The notes below the pieces were generated by a model that was not told the origin of the DNA, did not search any database, and saw nothing but the letters and a program-made list of their open reading frames with translations. This document shows positions 46,273 to 57,463 of a stretch of 60,000 nt of DNA, piece after piece (position 1 is the first letter of the stretch; the number at the start of each line of letters is the position of its first letter). Origin of the DNA: Polytrichum commune (lineage: Eukaryota; Streptophyta; Polytrichopsida; Polytrichales; Polytrichaceae); NCBI GenBank assembly GCA_950295325.1, contig OX485803.1, forward strand, positions 17,920,001 through 17,980,000, in the 5' to 3' direction. Both the position numbers and the translations under genes were made by a program.

Positions 46273-48300
46273 GAGGGGGCACGGGAATTTGTTTGATGTC
46301 TAGTTTCCTTTTGTTTAGGACGAGGTACATGAGATATTTGATGGCATTTTGGGGTATGTTTTTCATGAGGGTTTTAATGGTGGATTTCGGGATTTTTAGG
46401 TTAGCAAGTTTGTTAATGGAGTGCTCATGTATAGCCCCTCTTACTCCAGCCGTGATGGTGATAAGGGGGTTTGTTTGCCAACCTTGATTTTGTATGGTGT
46501 TAATTAGTGGGTCATATTTGGTGTAATTGTGTGTGAGGGTTTGGTCGGGGAATCTGTCATGACATTATGTGAATTCAATGAGTTGAACTGTGAGTTTGGG
46601 GGAAGGTGTTATGGGTGTTTGTGTTTGGTTTAGGGCCCCAATTATGCACATGATATATGGTCTTAATTTGGCTTGGCATTGGCATGTTGTTTGTGTGCAT
46701 GTGCATTTAAGGAGCCATTCCGGAATTGTTTGTTCGGGTGTTGTGTTATTTAGGTGGCCCGCATTGGTTAGTGTGAAGAACCATGTGTTTTTGTGGGCCT
46801 GCAGTGTCTGGGTGATGACGTGTACTACTTTGTTGTGTCGTGTGATTCTTAGGCCTTTTAAGTATGGGTGTTCGCATGTTGATAGGAGGTGGGGCCACGT
46901 GTCTCTGTCATTGCATTGACACAATGTGCAATTGGGGTTTTGATGTGTGAGGGGCCAAAATATATTCTTTTTGTGGTTACCCATGTATTGTGCGTATCTA
47001 AATTGTAGCGTTTGGGCAATTTGAGCATCTGTCACATTTTCATTTTTCCAAAAGTGGTTGGATATTTTTTGATTTATTCGGGTGTTTGATAGACACTTAT
47101 CTATGTAGGGGAATTTGGTTTTGGCCATTCCTATTTCACGATTTTTGTGTTCATTTGTTACAAATGTGTGGAGATTACGGATGGCCCCATCATGTGTGGC
47201 TGTGGGGCAACTTGCTAGCCAATAGGGGGTAGTGTGTGCTATGTGTATGTGTGGGGTGGCAGTTGGTTTTTCTATAAGTGTTCCTTTGTTGGCTAGTGTG
47301 TCGGCTATTTCATTTCCAGTAATGCTTGAGTGTGCACGTACTTTATGTATGTGGATTGTATGTGGGGTCCAATATATTTGGCGTACAATGGTTGTTATTA
47401 GTAGTTTGTCAAGGTGATGGTGTTGTGATGTCATGTGGTGTATGTGATTATGAATTAGGTATATGCAATTTAAGTTGTTTATAAATATGTGCATGTCTAG
47501 TTGGGTGGTTTGAATGGTTTTGAGGGCGAGTAGTATTGAGTTAAGTTCGGCTTGTAAGATGTTTTGGTAGCTTGGGAGTCTCTCTGCTATTTGGATGTTG
47601 TTGTCGGGGTTGTAGACTCTTGACCCTGTTGTATTTCCTTCTATTAGTCCTTCGGCATTTTTGGTGGCTGGGATGAAAGAGCCGTCCGTGTATATGCATT
47701 GTTGTGGATAATATTTAAGGGGATAGATGTGGTAGTATTTGATTGGTATGGGTGTTGTAAAGTTGTTTATTGGGGTGGGGGCATTGGTTGTAGGGGCATC
47801 TTTCCATGCTTTGGAGATCTTTATGTGGTATTTCATAGGAGTGGGTTTGATGGGGTATGTGTCTATGTGTGTGTCAATTGTGTTACGTAGGACTTGTTGT
47901 AGTGCGTGTGGGGTTGGTAATTTTGTTGTAGGGTGTACTTGGTTGTGTATGCATATTATTGATGTTCGGGAAGGTTATGTGTGTTTGTAGTATTTAGGCC
48001 ATTTAGGTGTGGGGTCGTAGTTTATGACGTGGGGTGGGATGGTCACTAGTATGTGTATGTCTACGTTTGTGGTGATTGGGAGTTGTTGTGATGTCCAGTC
48101 ATTGTGATTGACAATTAGTATGGTAATTGTGTGTGCATCTTCTTTGGCTACCATTCTAGCCCAATGGATGGCCTCCATGGTTGTCTTTGTGGTTTGTGGG
48201 TATGCTAGGCCTATCCCCTTCCACCTGGAGGATTTTGCATGGCCTAGGGAGCCAAATATTATATCCCGGTTGTGGGGTGAGTTATATTATGTGATCATGT
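46273..48300 (-). pseudogene. 5'-truncated, diverged copy of the dual-endonuclease LINE family
   Basis: A minus-strand reading from about 48300 to 46273 aligns collinearly with the C-terminal third of the large LINE ORF: DIIFGSLG..., EAIHWARMVA, RNase H, CCHC (CTLCQCNDRDTWPHLLSTC), and the terminal nuclease-like region. It is interrupted by stops near 48290, at 47972-47974 and at 46565-46567, which replaces the Tyr of EFTYC. The third RNase H aspartate is Asn (FINNLN), and the nuclease Asp is Tyr (RPYIM). The protein is far from identical to the intact copy, so this is a separate, older lineage rather than a recent duplicate. No poly(A) run remains. Confidence 0.9.
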
Positions 48301-49958
48301 CATGGTTTTAATTTGTCAAAGTCACCACCATCTCACTTTGATGTTACATATGAACTCCTCTTTTCTTCATGCTATAGTGGGTCGGGACCAATGGTTTTCT
48401 TTTCTTTCTTTTCCCTTGTTGGCCTCTACGAGGCTAGATTGCACAAAAGGTGAACTTCATCCTTTTAAGAATAAATAATTACAAATGATGGGGAAAAAAC
48501 AAGCAACGTGATGACATGACATGATAACCAACTCCACATCAAACGTCATGTACATAACCTATGCTATTATCAACTCATTGGCCACGTAAAAATCACAACC
48601 TATCCCCAACTTAAAGTTTGAATTTCTTGAATAAAAAATACAACTAAATAATGGTATGGCATCCTTCACTATGCATTGTGCAACCCCCCCCCCCCCCCTT
48701 ACTGAGTCTCACTTAGTCATAGGACAAAGTAAGACAATTTGTTCATTTTTAAAAGGAAATGCTATTCTTTCCAAGTCCACTTAGTTGCATCTTGTGATTA
48801 ATTGAACCTATTTTTTACTTTAAATAATATTTGAAGTATGTTTTATAGATTCCTCTAAAACGATCAGTAGTTTTCCTGAAGTTTTGAACTTCAACCGGTT
48901 ATTGCTCCAACTCAACCAGTTATCCGTAACCAGTCTCCCCATTCACTGACATGATTTTTGAAAGTCTCTCACTTTATAAAATTGTATTCTCTGAGACCAT
49001 CACACTTTGCAAATATATCCAGACATAACTTTCAATGTAAAAGCGTTCCTTCAAAATAGCAATATCATGAGGTCATGAATTTGATTCCAACTTGACTTTC
49101 AACATTGCAACATACCATTGAATCCATTGCTTTGTTGGAAGTCGGTATTTATTAATCAAGTGTTTCGTATGATAAGACAAGTGTATGTTTTAGGCCCACT
49201 CGTCTTACATGCAAGGGCCAAGGCTAAATGCCCATCTCTTTGAGTTGGGCCCCTACTAAGATTATAACCCATGTGTTGAAAATGCATGCGACTATACCAT
49301 AGCAATGTACATTCGTTTTTTTTCTTTGAACAATCTGAATCCTAATTTAACATCAAAGGCCTTCAATTAGTCTACATGAACCCACTTGAGATGAAAAAAC
49401 CACAAACCTATGGAGTGTTTTTTTCGTAGACCGCCTTAACCTTGTTAAATAGGCAATGGTCTACCTCAAAGGTGTTGGCGTCTAGCCCTGGTAATAGTCA
49501 AGCCATCTAGATTCTTCCGATTCTCATTCACAACAAACATGGATGTGAATACTTGGTTGGAAGCATAAACTTCATATTATGATATAAGCCATATAACATG
49601 AGTGTAATCAATATATTTTTGAAAGAATACATGAATAACAATAAGAAGAATAAATGCTCGAGCCAATTTAGGAAAAGTAAAAGCTTATGTAAATTAGAAA
49701 TAAAACATATGAGTCTATAAATAAAATTGTGTACATTCTTCTTCTTCTTCTTCTTCTACAATTTTTTGTACAAAGATTTTCTTCTAATTACCAACATTAT
49801 AGCATACCTTTATTTCATACATCACAATGTATGGAATTTCACCAATTTTGGCTCGGCTCTTTGCATCCCAAAGGGCAAAGGAAGACCTTATGTACCTCCA
49901 TAGGTTCTAAGTTCCATATTTTCTACGTAAGTTGCATATCTTTCACCACTAGATGGCC
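48301..49958. other. Intergenic, no gene seen
   Basis: AT-rich, with a 15-nt C run (48684-48698) and (CTT)n near 49738-49757. No supported ORF. Confidence 0.4.
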
Positions 49959-52900
49959 CCACGACCAAAAACATGTGACTTGTGTGGTAAAACATCATGC
50001 ACAATCATTGACATACAAACTCAATGGGTCAATTCAATTATTGAGTTCCATAACAAAAATGACAATAAAGACATGTTTATTTGGACACATCCGCCAACGC
50101 CTCAGTGAAACTCAAAGCCTACCTTGAACTCATATTTGTTGAAGCCTTTAGGAATGTGGGACCCATAACGTTAATATGGAATCCTTGTTTCAAAAGGGCA
50201 ATGTCCACATTGCAAACAATCCGGAATTCTTATGGTTCGATAAATTCGTTTCACCTAGGCATGTACATGGGTTAGAGTGGGACTGCTATTTCACATATCC
50301 ATAATATAGTTGTAGCAAGTCAAGTTGTGAGAAGACCTTCACGGTTATGGACAAGAGCTTGGACACAATTTCATACCATGTGAACATTGTGAAGTTGCAT
50401 TACAATATCTAGTTCAACTTTTTCCAAAGAAATGCATGGACAACGTCACTTAACCAATTATGCTTTGAATTGGCGACAAGCCATGCCGGCCTTAATAAAT
50501 TTATCTCCGAAATGTGTAAAGCACACACTTCAAAAAAAACATTTGACCACATCCCTTGCTTGGCGGGGCCATGTAGATTATTACAATAATGCTCCCTCCC
50601 CGCCTGACTTTACCAAATAACCAAAGTCTTTCCTAAAAACTGGGTAAAGCTCCCTCAGTTATAGGAGAGGCATCTGGCTATCCCAATGCACCTACAAGAA
50701 CTTGTCCGGAGATTCTTGAGTAGCTTTATAGTTAAGTAGCTTTTGCACATGTTCATGGTTTTATCTACCAAGCAATGAGTGTTGGATAGTCATTGTCCCA
50801 TCGCCAAATGCCTTACTACTCATCTATCTTACCATCGGTTTTTGTTAATGGAGCTCCTCATGCCCTCATAGCTAAGACTAAAAAGCAACCATTCACAAGG
50901 GCGGGAGGCAACACTTTTAAAAGTCCTCTATTCTTGCCTCATGTGTTAGGTATTGATGGGAGGGTCGGTGCTGGAGGCTTAAAACCTCCACTTGTAAGTC
51001 ATGCCACATCATTTGCCCACTAGGCTCGGCACTAAATAATGTCGATGGTGTGAAGGCCGGGTTGCTAGAACCAACTTTTAGTCTTAGCTAAAGTCAGGTG
51101 GGGAGGGGGCATAATGTCTTTATAGGACATGCATTTGTCAAGAACAAAGAGACATTTCCATTTTTTCCTTATTTTTCCAACCTTGCAATGGGTCTAATGA
51201 TACATTGGGCCCTTCACATCAACAAGGATTTTTTTTTTAAATAAAAAATTATTGAGACAATTGCGGACCAACAAAAGGTGTTTTTTCAAAGATATGAAGG
51301 TGGTTTACAAGTAGGTACATGCTTGGTAGCAAATGTTCATTATAACGTGCCAGTAAGGCTGCAGTTCGATGACTATTTCTCTAGACAAAACTATGGCCCC
51401 ATAAATGGATTATTCATGGTGATGAACGAGCAACAAGAAGTAATTGCCCATTGGTGGACCTATTCAACTAGCAACGAAGAAAGTGGATCATTGGCACAAA
51501 AATTACGTAAGAGATTTGAAAATTTGTCTCAATTAGATGATCCGGTGATTCGTTTTGACAAGTGTTATGATCATATTTGTGGGAAAAAAAAAACAAAAAA
51601 AACAAGTGTTGTGAAGACGTAGTTTGGTTCGGAAAGGAATTTCCAAAAACTCATGTTATACTTGACAATCATCATCTAATAACAAGATACAAAGACAACT
51701 CAAATAGACAAACAAAACAAAACATGCTTTGTTTATGAAAGAGATATCTAAATTATCATCAGCGAGTATGAAACTCGAATGCGAGCAAGACAAACACTTT
51801 ATGAAGACTTATCAACATTTATCACAAATTTTGGTATAGTGGAATCTCAATTTCATGCGTCCATAAATGTTATTTCTGATTCTCTACAACAATGGCAAGA
51901 TACTCAAAGACAACATTTATTCAATTATTTAAACCTTCCTCTAGAACATCCTCGTTTAATTTCGGACCATTCAGTCGAAATCTATTGCGGCGTGCTTTAT
52001 CGAGAAAATGAAAAATTTTGGTGGCATTTTCGAGCCTCGCTTCTTTGAAATCTTAAGCTAGTCATTTGATAATTAACTCCCTTACTAGTATGCTTGTTTG
52101 TGGGTGGAATTTTAATCGCAAATTTCAATTCAATGCACAATGGAGTTGTATTATGATTTCAACTATGTACATTATTCTTACTCAAGATCTAGCTTTGTGA
52201 TCAATTTTTTTTAAAATTGTCTCGTGATTTTGGAGTATAGTAGCATCAATGTTTAGGGCATTGTTTTTGTCTACACATGATCACTTGGAATTTGGACTGA
52301 TCAAGTCCTTCAAAGATGTTATTCTTGGGTTGCCTTTCATTTCACTTCAAGTCCCAAACGATTTAAATAATGTTGTTAAAGCGATTACCAACTATGTTAT
52401 TTGAGATTCATATACATATGGTCCAATAGTGGGGAACCTTCTAGGAACAATTGGAAATAGTGGTGCTAGTGATGATGTTGGTGTGGCTACTATCTTGATA
52501 CTTGATAGTGTTTCGGCTTCAAATCCACGTATTGAAAGAGTGCATGCTTAACCCCCTCTAGTTGCTTGTACAAGATTAGGTAAAAGATATAACTCCGCTA
52601 ATATCTTGTATGACACAAACACGTCACCTGGTCATAGAAGACGGACATATTCAATTGACACGCTTGCCAATCATATATGTAGCACATATGAAAGTTTGGC
52701 ATTATGGGATTCTATAATGGATTTATCACCCGAGTATAATCCATTTGAAAGAAGTCCTTTAGGGTTCATTGTCATGCATTGCTTTTTTGATTGGAAAACT
52801 TTAAATTAGAGGAGTTCAATTTCAAATCATTACATTGGGCGTGAAGTGCTTGTCTGGTTGCACTTCAAGGAATTACCTTTCCATTCAAAGCTTACATAAA

Positions 52901-53640
52901 ACCTAAAAAATTGGAGAATTTGAAGATGCAATTGACAAACATGGTTACAATGGCACAATTTCAAATTGAACTTCATTCAAAATCAAAGATGCAAGCATGT
53001 TTGCTGAATTATAAACAACATTGACATCTCTTTGCCATACAACTAAGACTTTCATGCCCAATGAGATTGCAAATATTGGAGACACCCCAATGCCTCCACT
53101 TGAAGAAAACTTACGAATGCCATAAGAAATATTGTATTGTTGTATACAAGTTTGTCCATTGATAATGTTTCATTGCAAATAGTAGTTGAAGAGTTGTTTG
53201 TGCGCAACTCGATCATATGGAACCTTAATATAATTCCAAAGTGGAATAAACTTGTAGAGAAAAATCTTGCGGAATTTGTATATAATTTTAATGAACAACT
53301 TCAAAGGAAACAAATCCAAAACATTTTCCACAATCAATATTGAAACTCTCGTAGTTGGATTGCCGCGAATAGACCATGTTGAAGTGCAAGTTTTCAACCC
53401 TATTATCTTAGGATTTCAACCTAACATAAATGTGGATCTAATGGTATCACATCATGCTACAATAGAGGTTCTATCTAGAAACACTCTTACAATTTATGAG
53501 AATGTCGAAGGTTAAGTTCAACTTCAACAAGTGCCATCAAAAGAAGAAGAAGAAGAAGAAGAAGACGAAGGTTACACTCCACATATTGACACATGGCGCA
53601 ATGCAAGGGTGTGGGTTGACTTCTTTAGTGGGTTGCATTA
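49959..53640 (+). pseudogene. Decayed transposase-like gene(s)
   Basis: Fragments in changing frames with stops. 49959-50107 reads MAPRPKTCDLCGKTSC...DMFIWTHPPTPQ (Cys cluster, then an IW.hPP motif). Further on come KGQCPHCKQSGIL (about 50185) and IPCEHCEVALQYLVQLFP (about 50375). 51278-51622 contains INGLFMVMNEQQEVIAHW and a D..CYDH segment, resembling a DDE-type block (D-T-F ... MNE ... DNCC) of large eukaryotic transposases. 51779-52048 and 52606-52809 are further open pieces, and 53543-53640 codes an acidic run followed by WRNARVWVDFFSGL. I infer one dead transposase or two nested ones. No termini are identified. The exact family cannot be named from sequence alone. Confidence 0.4.
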
Positions 53641-53848
53641 ATAACAATAGTTGTGATACAAGGAAAAGAAATGTGACAATAAGGAGTGAGATTCGAACTA
53701 CGCACATTTGTTCCTAGGGTTTTGGGATATTAGAGAGTGGATGACATTATGGAGGTTGATATTACGGAGTTTAGGGTGTACCCTTTTTACCGACACACTG
53801 CAGGTGGTTTGAAGCAACTTTTGAGCAGATGCATAGATAAATAGATAA

Positions 53849-54451
53849 GGGCCACTTCACACATGAGCCAAGAGCCGTGACCTTGTAATGGTCAGGACCC
53901 TTGACTCTCATCCAAAGGCCGTACCATGGGTGTTGGGAAAGCCATTTTATGTAGTCTTGGGCCCTCAAGCATAGTGTGAAGTGAGAATGAACTATGTTGC
54001 GGGACCATTGCATATTTTGTTGGCGGAAAAAGAGGGGAGGATTTGGTTTAATATAATATGTCTCCAAGTTTTTCAATTTAAGATAATTACTTGGTGGTGT
54101 TTGTTTGTACTGGAATTTGTCTTGGAATATGTTCTAGAATCTGCCATGCAGTCTGTCCCTGAAATCTGTTATGCTGGAAAAAATATTAAAAAAGTCATGG
54201 TCTCCCGGAATTTGCGTCAAGCCCACCTCTTGGAGGTGGGTCTGACACAAATTCCGGTAGACCATGCACCCTTATCCACAACCAACCATGTAGGACTCCA
54301 TGTAGACTTTTCATTCACGAACTTTTCTTTGGACCTTTAGGCTTTCACCTCCTAGTGTGAAGTGAACTTGGACGGTCTCCGCCTTTTCGACCAATGAGAG
54401 CTCTTACATTGCCATGGTCAAGGGCCTTCAACCTTGTGTGTGAAGTGGCCC
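53849..54451. mobile_element. PIF/Harbinger-type MITE, 603 bp, TSD TAA
   Basis: Terminal inverted repeats GGGCCACTTCACACA / TGTGTGAAGTGGCCC are flanked by direct TAA at 53846-53848 and 54452-54454. A 3-bp TWA duplication and a GGG start fit PIF/Harbinger. The interior holds a strong hairpin at 54199-54262. Confidence 0.85.
54199..54262. repeat. 64-bp hairpin inside the MITE
   Basis: GTCTCCCGGAATTTGCGTCA pairs with TGACACAAATTCCGGTAGAC, and AGCCCACCTC pairs with GAGGTGGGTC in the inner stem. The loop is almost absent. Confidence 0.75.
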
Positions 54452-54717
54452 TAAGATAACACATGCAAGTGAGATATGTTTCTATCTGAAGCAAGGGCTT
54501 GGGTTTTTCTGATGTACGGATATATACTGTATATGCATGGGATCTGAAAACCGGTTTCAGGTCAACAATGTTTGTAAGTTACATAAGTTGTAACTTAATT
54601 AATTACCCTCCGGAGTTTGAACTTTAATTGAACTGACGGACCAGTCAAATATCATATGTCAACTCCGTACTCTTGATCCAATGCACGTGGAGTTGACCAT
54701 GTCGTTTAGTTACCCTA

Positions 54718-55083
54718 ACATTACCCAACCCAATACTCTTAACTCCGGTGCGGAGTTCGATGCGGCTCCGATGCGGCTCCGATGCGGCTCCGGGGAGGTT
54801 CGGATGCCAGCTCCGGTGGGTCCATTTTTCTGGCCCTCCCCGTTTTGGCCCCTTGATGACTTTTTTGGGTTTTTTTTTGCTAAATTTGGGTTCTACGGCC
54901 CCAAATTACTCTAGGAGGCCCCTTATGAGATCAAGTAAGGCCCCACCCAATCAAAAAAATAGGGGGCAATTTTTGCCCGAACCCACCCGAACCCACCGGA
55001 GCTGGCATCCGAACCTCCCCGGAGCCGCATCGGAGCCGCATCGAACTCCGCGCCGGAGTTAAGAGTATTGGGTTGGGTAATGT
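54718..55083. mobile_element. MITE with about 110-bp inverted arms
   Basis: The left arm ACATTACCCAACCCAATACT with CTTAACTCCGG, then three GATGCGGCTCC units, is inverted at the right end (two GGAGCCGCATC units, ...TATTGGGTTGGGTAATGT). It is flanked by TA, or by an imperfect 8-bp repeat TTACCCTA/TTATCCTA. The core 'ctggccctccccgttttggc' is shared with 56718-56995. Confidence 0.85.
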
Positions 55084-55106
55084 TATCCTACTATGATCAC
55101 CACTTA

Positions 55107-56249
55107 GGGCCGGTTTACACTACGGTGGAGAAGGCCTCCGGTCGGTCAAGAATGCTTGGCCAAGACATGGTTATTATGAGGCAAATGGTGGATGTGCCGG
55201 AGAAGAATTAAAGGCAATAAAATATTTCTTAAGGAGTCTTGACCGGTTGAAGTCTAAACACCTAGAGGAGAAGTTTAGCGGAGAAGTCCACTGGAGAAGT
55301 CCACTGGTGAAGAGAAGTTCACCTAATGGTGAAGATTTTTTGTGATAAAAAACCATAATTCTCTACATTCACATTGTATCAAAAGATTTCAACAAGAATT
55401 GTGTTCATAAGAATTGTGTAATATAATGTTCAATTTTATTCAAAAGATAATGAAAATTGCCAAATTGCCAATTGTCAAGTTTGGCCCATGTAGGAAATAA
55501 ATGTCTCCTTGGGTGTTTAAGAATGAAGAGGGGAAAACCCATACACATTGGACAAAGCACTACTCTTTGGTATTATTTAAGACATGCTCTCCTCTTAATC
55601 ATCCTCATCAATTTCTCTCTTCTTATCTTTGATCTTCAATCATGGATAATTGAAGAAGAGAGATTTTGTGCTCTCTTATGATCTTTATGGTTTTGAAGTA
55701 TTTTATCGTTTCAACTATGGCGATACAAAAAACCATCATGTATCACCATAATGCTTCAATTATGATGATGGCATATTTTTTGTTTGGGAGCAAGGAGAGG
55801 GTGGTGTGGAAATTTGACCGGCCAAGTGGATATGTGTCACAATTTCTTCTTGGATCATATAATGCAAAAATGTTCAAAGATCGTGTACGGGTGAGTAAGC
55901 CTATTTTTATTTATTTATGTCATTTGCTTGGACCCATGTTGAGCAAGAAAGATACAAAATTAAGACTTTGTATTCCAATAGAGTGTAGAAATTTTTATTG
56001 AGTTGGGCTTCTCCGGAGGAGGAGTTTCTCTTCCTCCGGAGAAGCCCAACTCCAAAAAGTGCCGCCATGTAGGCGGCCATGTAGGCGGCCATGTCATTTT
56101 ATCATCCATGAGAAAAGTTCACCACCATTGTTTTCTTCACCTAGTGTAAACACCCACCGGTCAAGAGTTGCATTTTCGACCAATCACAATTGAGAAACGC
56201 CCTTTTTTTCATGACCGGTGGACTTCTCCACCGTAGTGTAAACCGGCCC
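55107..56249 (+). mobile_element. Harbinger-type DNA transposon derivative, 1143 bp, TSD TTA
   Basis: The 27-bp terminal inverted repeats are identical, beginning GGGCCGGTTTACACTACGGT. Both sides carry TTA (55104-55106 and 56250-56252). The interior retains the start of a transposase: at about 55855-55990 it reads YNAKMFKDRVRVSKPIFIYL followed by CHLLGPMLSKKDTKLRLCIP, like the region ahead of the DDE domain of HARBI1-type proteins. The frame stops at 56001 and the DDE part is deleted, so it is non-autonomous. Confidence 0.9.
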
Positions 56250-56559
56250 TTAAGGCATAATATTACCAATATAATTATTAAGCTTCCCTTCATTCTTGTT
56301 CCAAGAGGAGGTAGTATGTTGCTAAACATCATGTATCATTGTTGTCTAGTCTCTAATTAAAGAATTTTCAATATTTTGGCGTTAAAGATATTAATAATGT
56401 TCAAAAGTTAATAAGAAATTTAGATAAGATGACAATTGCTAACTTGGGTAGGTAACACCAGTGATCTTTGAACTCCTATATCAAGGGATCTTGAGAATAT
56501 TTGTATTTGTTTGGAATTAGAAATATTTCTTTTAAACCATCTATGTTGTTTAAACTCGT

Positions 56560-56571
<12 letters not shown>

Positions 56572-56600
<29 letters not shown>
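56572..56600. repeat. (AT)n microsatellite after (GT)n
   Basis: GTGTGTGTGTGT at 56559-56570, then uninterrupted AT dinucleotides. Confidence 0.9.
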
Positions 56601-56717
56601 CTCATATTACTTATGTTTTCGTGTTCCCTCGATAATACGACATTTTTGTGTTTCCCAAACGTGTCATACCAAAGAGGGAGAACAATATGCCCTAAAATAT
56701 CCCCGGACACTGAACGG

Positions 56718-56995
56718 GGATATGTCTAAATACCCCCATCGAGCGTGGCTCAGAGGCCAGGTTCGGGAGGGGGTGGCAGGGGTGGGGTAAAACCTGCCCC
56801 CTATTTTTTTAATTGGGTGGGGCCTTACTTGATCTCATAGGGGGTTTCCTAGAGTAATTTGGGGCCGTAGGACCCAAATTTAGCAAAAAAAACCCCCAAA
56901 AAAACCCCAAGGGACCAAAACGGGGAGGGCCAGAAAAATGAACCCCACCGAACTTGGCCTCCGAGCCATGCTCGATGGGGGTATTTAGACCCACC
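56718..56995. mobile_element. MITE, 278 bp, with 10-bp flanking direct repeat
   Basis: The arms TCTAAATACCCCCATCGAGC...TGGCTC.GAGGCCA are inverted at both ends. Direct repeats CACTGAACGG lie at 56708-56717 and 56996-57005, as for a MULE-type insertion. Its centre is the inverted homologue of the core of 54718-55083 (gggccagaaa, aaacggggag, GAGTAATTTGGGGCCGTAGG), but the ends differ. Confidence 0.8.
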
Positions 56996-57067
56996 CACTG
57001 AACGGAACGTGGATTATGGGATGAACATATCACACTATTTGAGAGCTTTCAAATTGGGAATTGCTTA

Positions 57068-57461
57068 GAGCATCCTCAGTCGGTCTAGGTAAAGCTCACT
57101 GCAAACCAAAACCTATCTTTTGACTGACCTAAAATTAGAAACTGAAATTACCATCATTAGAAGCACACCTAAATAAACGTGAGATATTTCTCAAGAAAAA
57201 AAAATTGTAAAAATTTCACGTAGGTGAAATCCCTCATTGAAAACACCACATTTTCAAAATTTAGAGGGAGTGCACCAAATCTTGCTTTAAAATGGAAAGA
57301 TCCTCCCACACTCCCTCCAAATTTTTGACATTTAGAGGGAGTGTGGGAGGATCTGTCCATTTTAAGCAAGATTTGGTGCACTCCCTCTAAATTTTGAGCA
57401 ATTTTAAGCAAGATAGGTCTTGGTTTGCAGTGAGCTTTACCTAGACCGACTGAGGATGCTC
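57068..57461. mobile_element. MITE, 394 bp, with nested inverted repeats, TSD TA
   Basis: Ends GAGCATCCTCAGTCGGTCTA (with GGTAAAGCTCACTGCAAACC) are inverted at the right end and flanked by TA. Inside is a second palindrome built on TTTAGAGGGAGTGCACCAAA and GGATCCTCCCACACTCCCTC-like arms, so a transcript would fold into one long hairpin. Confidence 0.88.
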
Positions 57462-57463
57462 TA

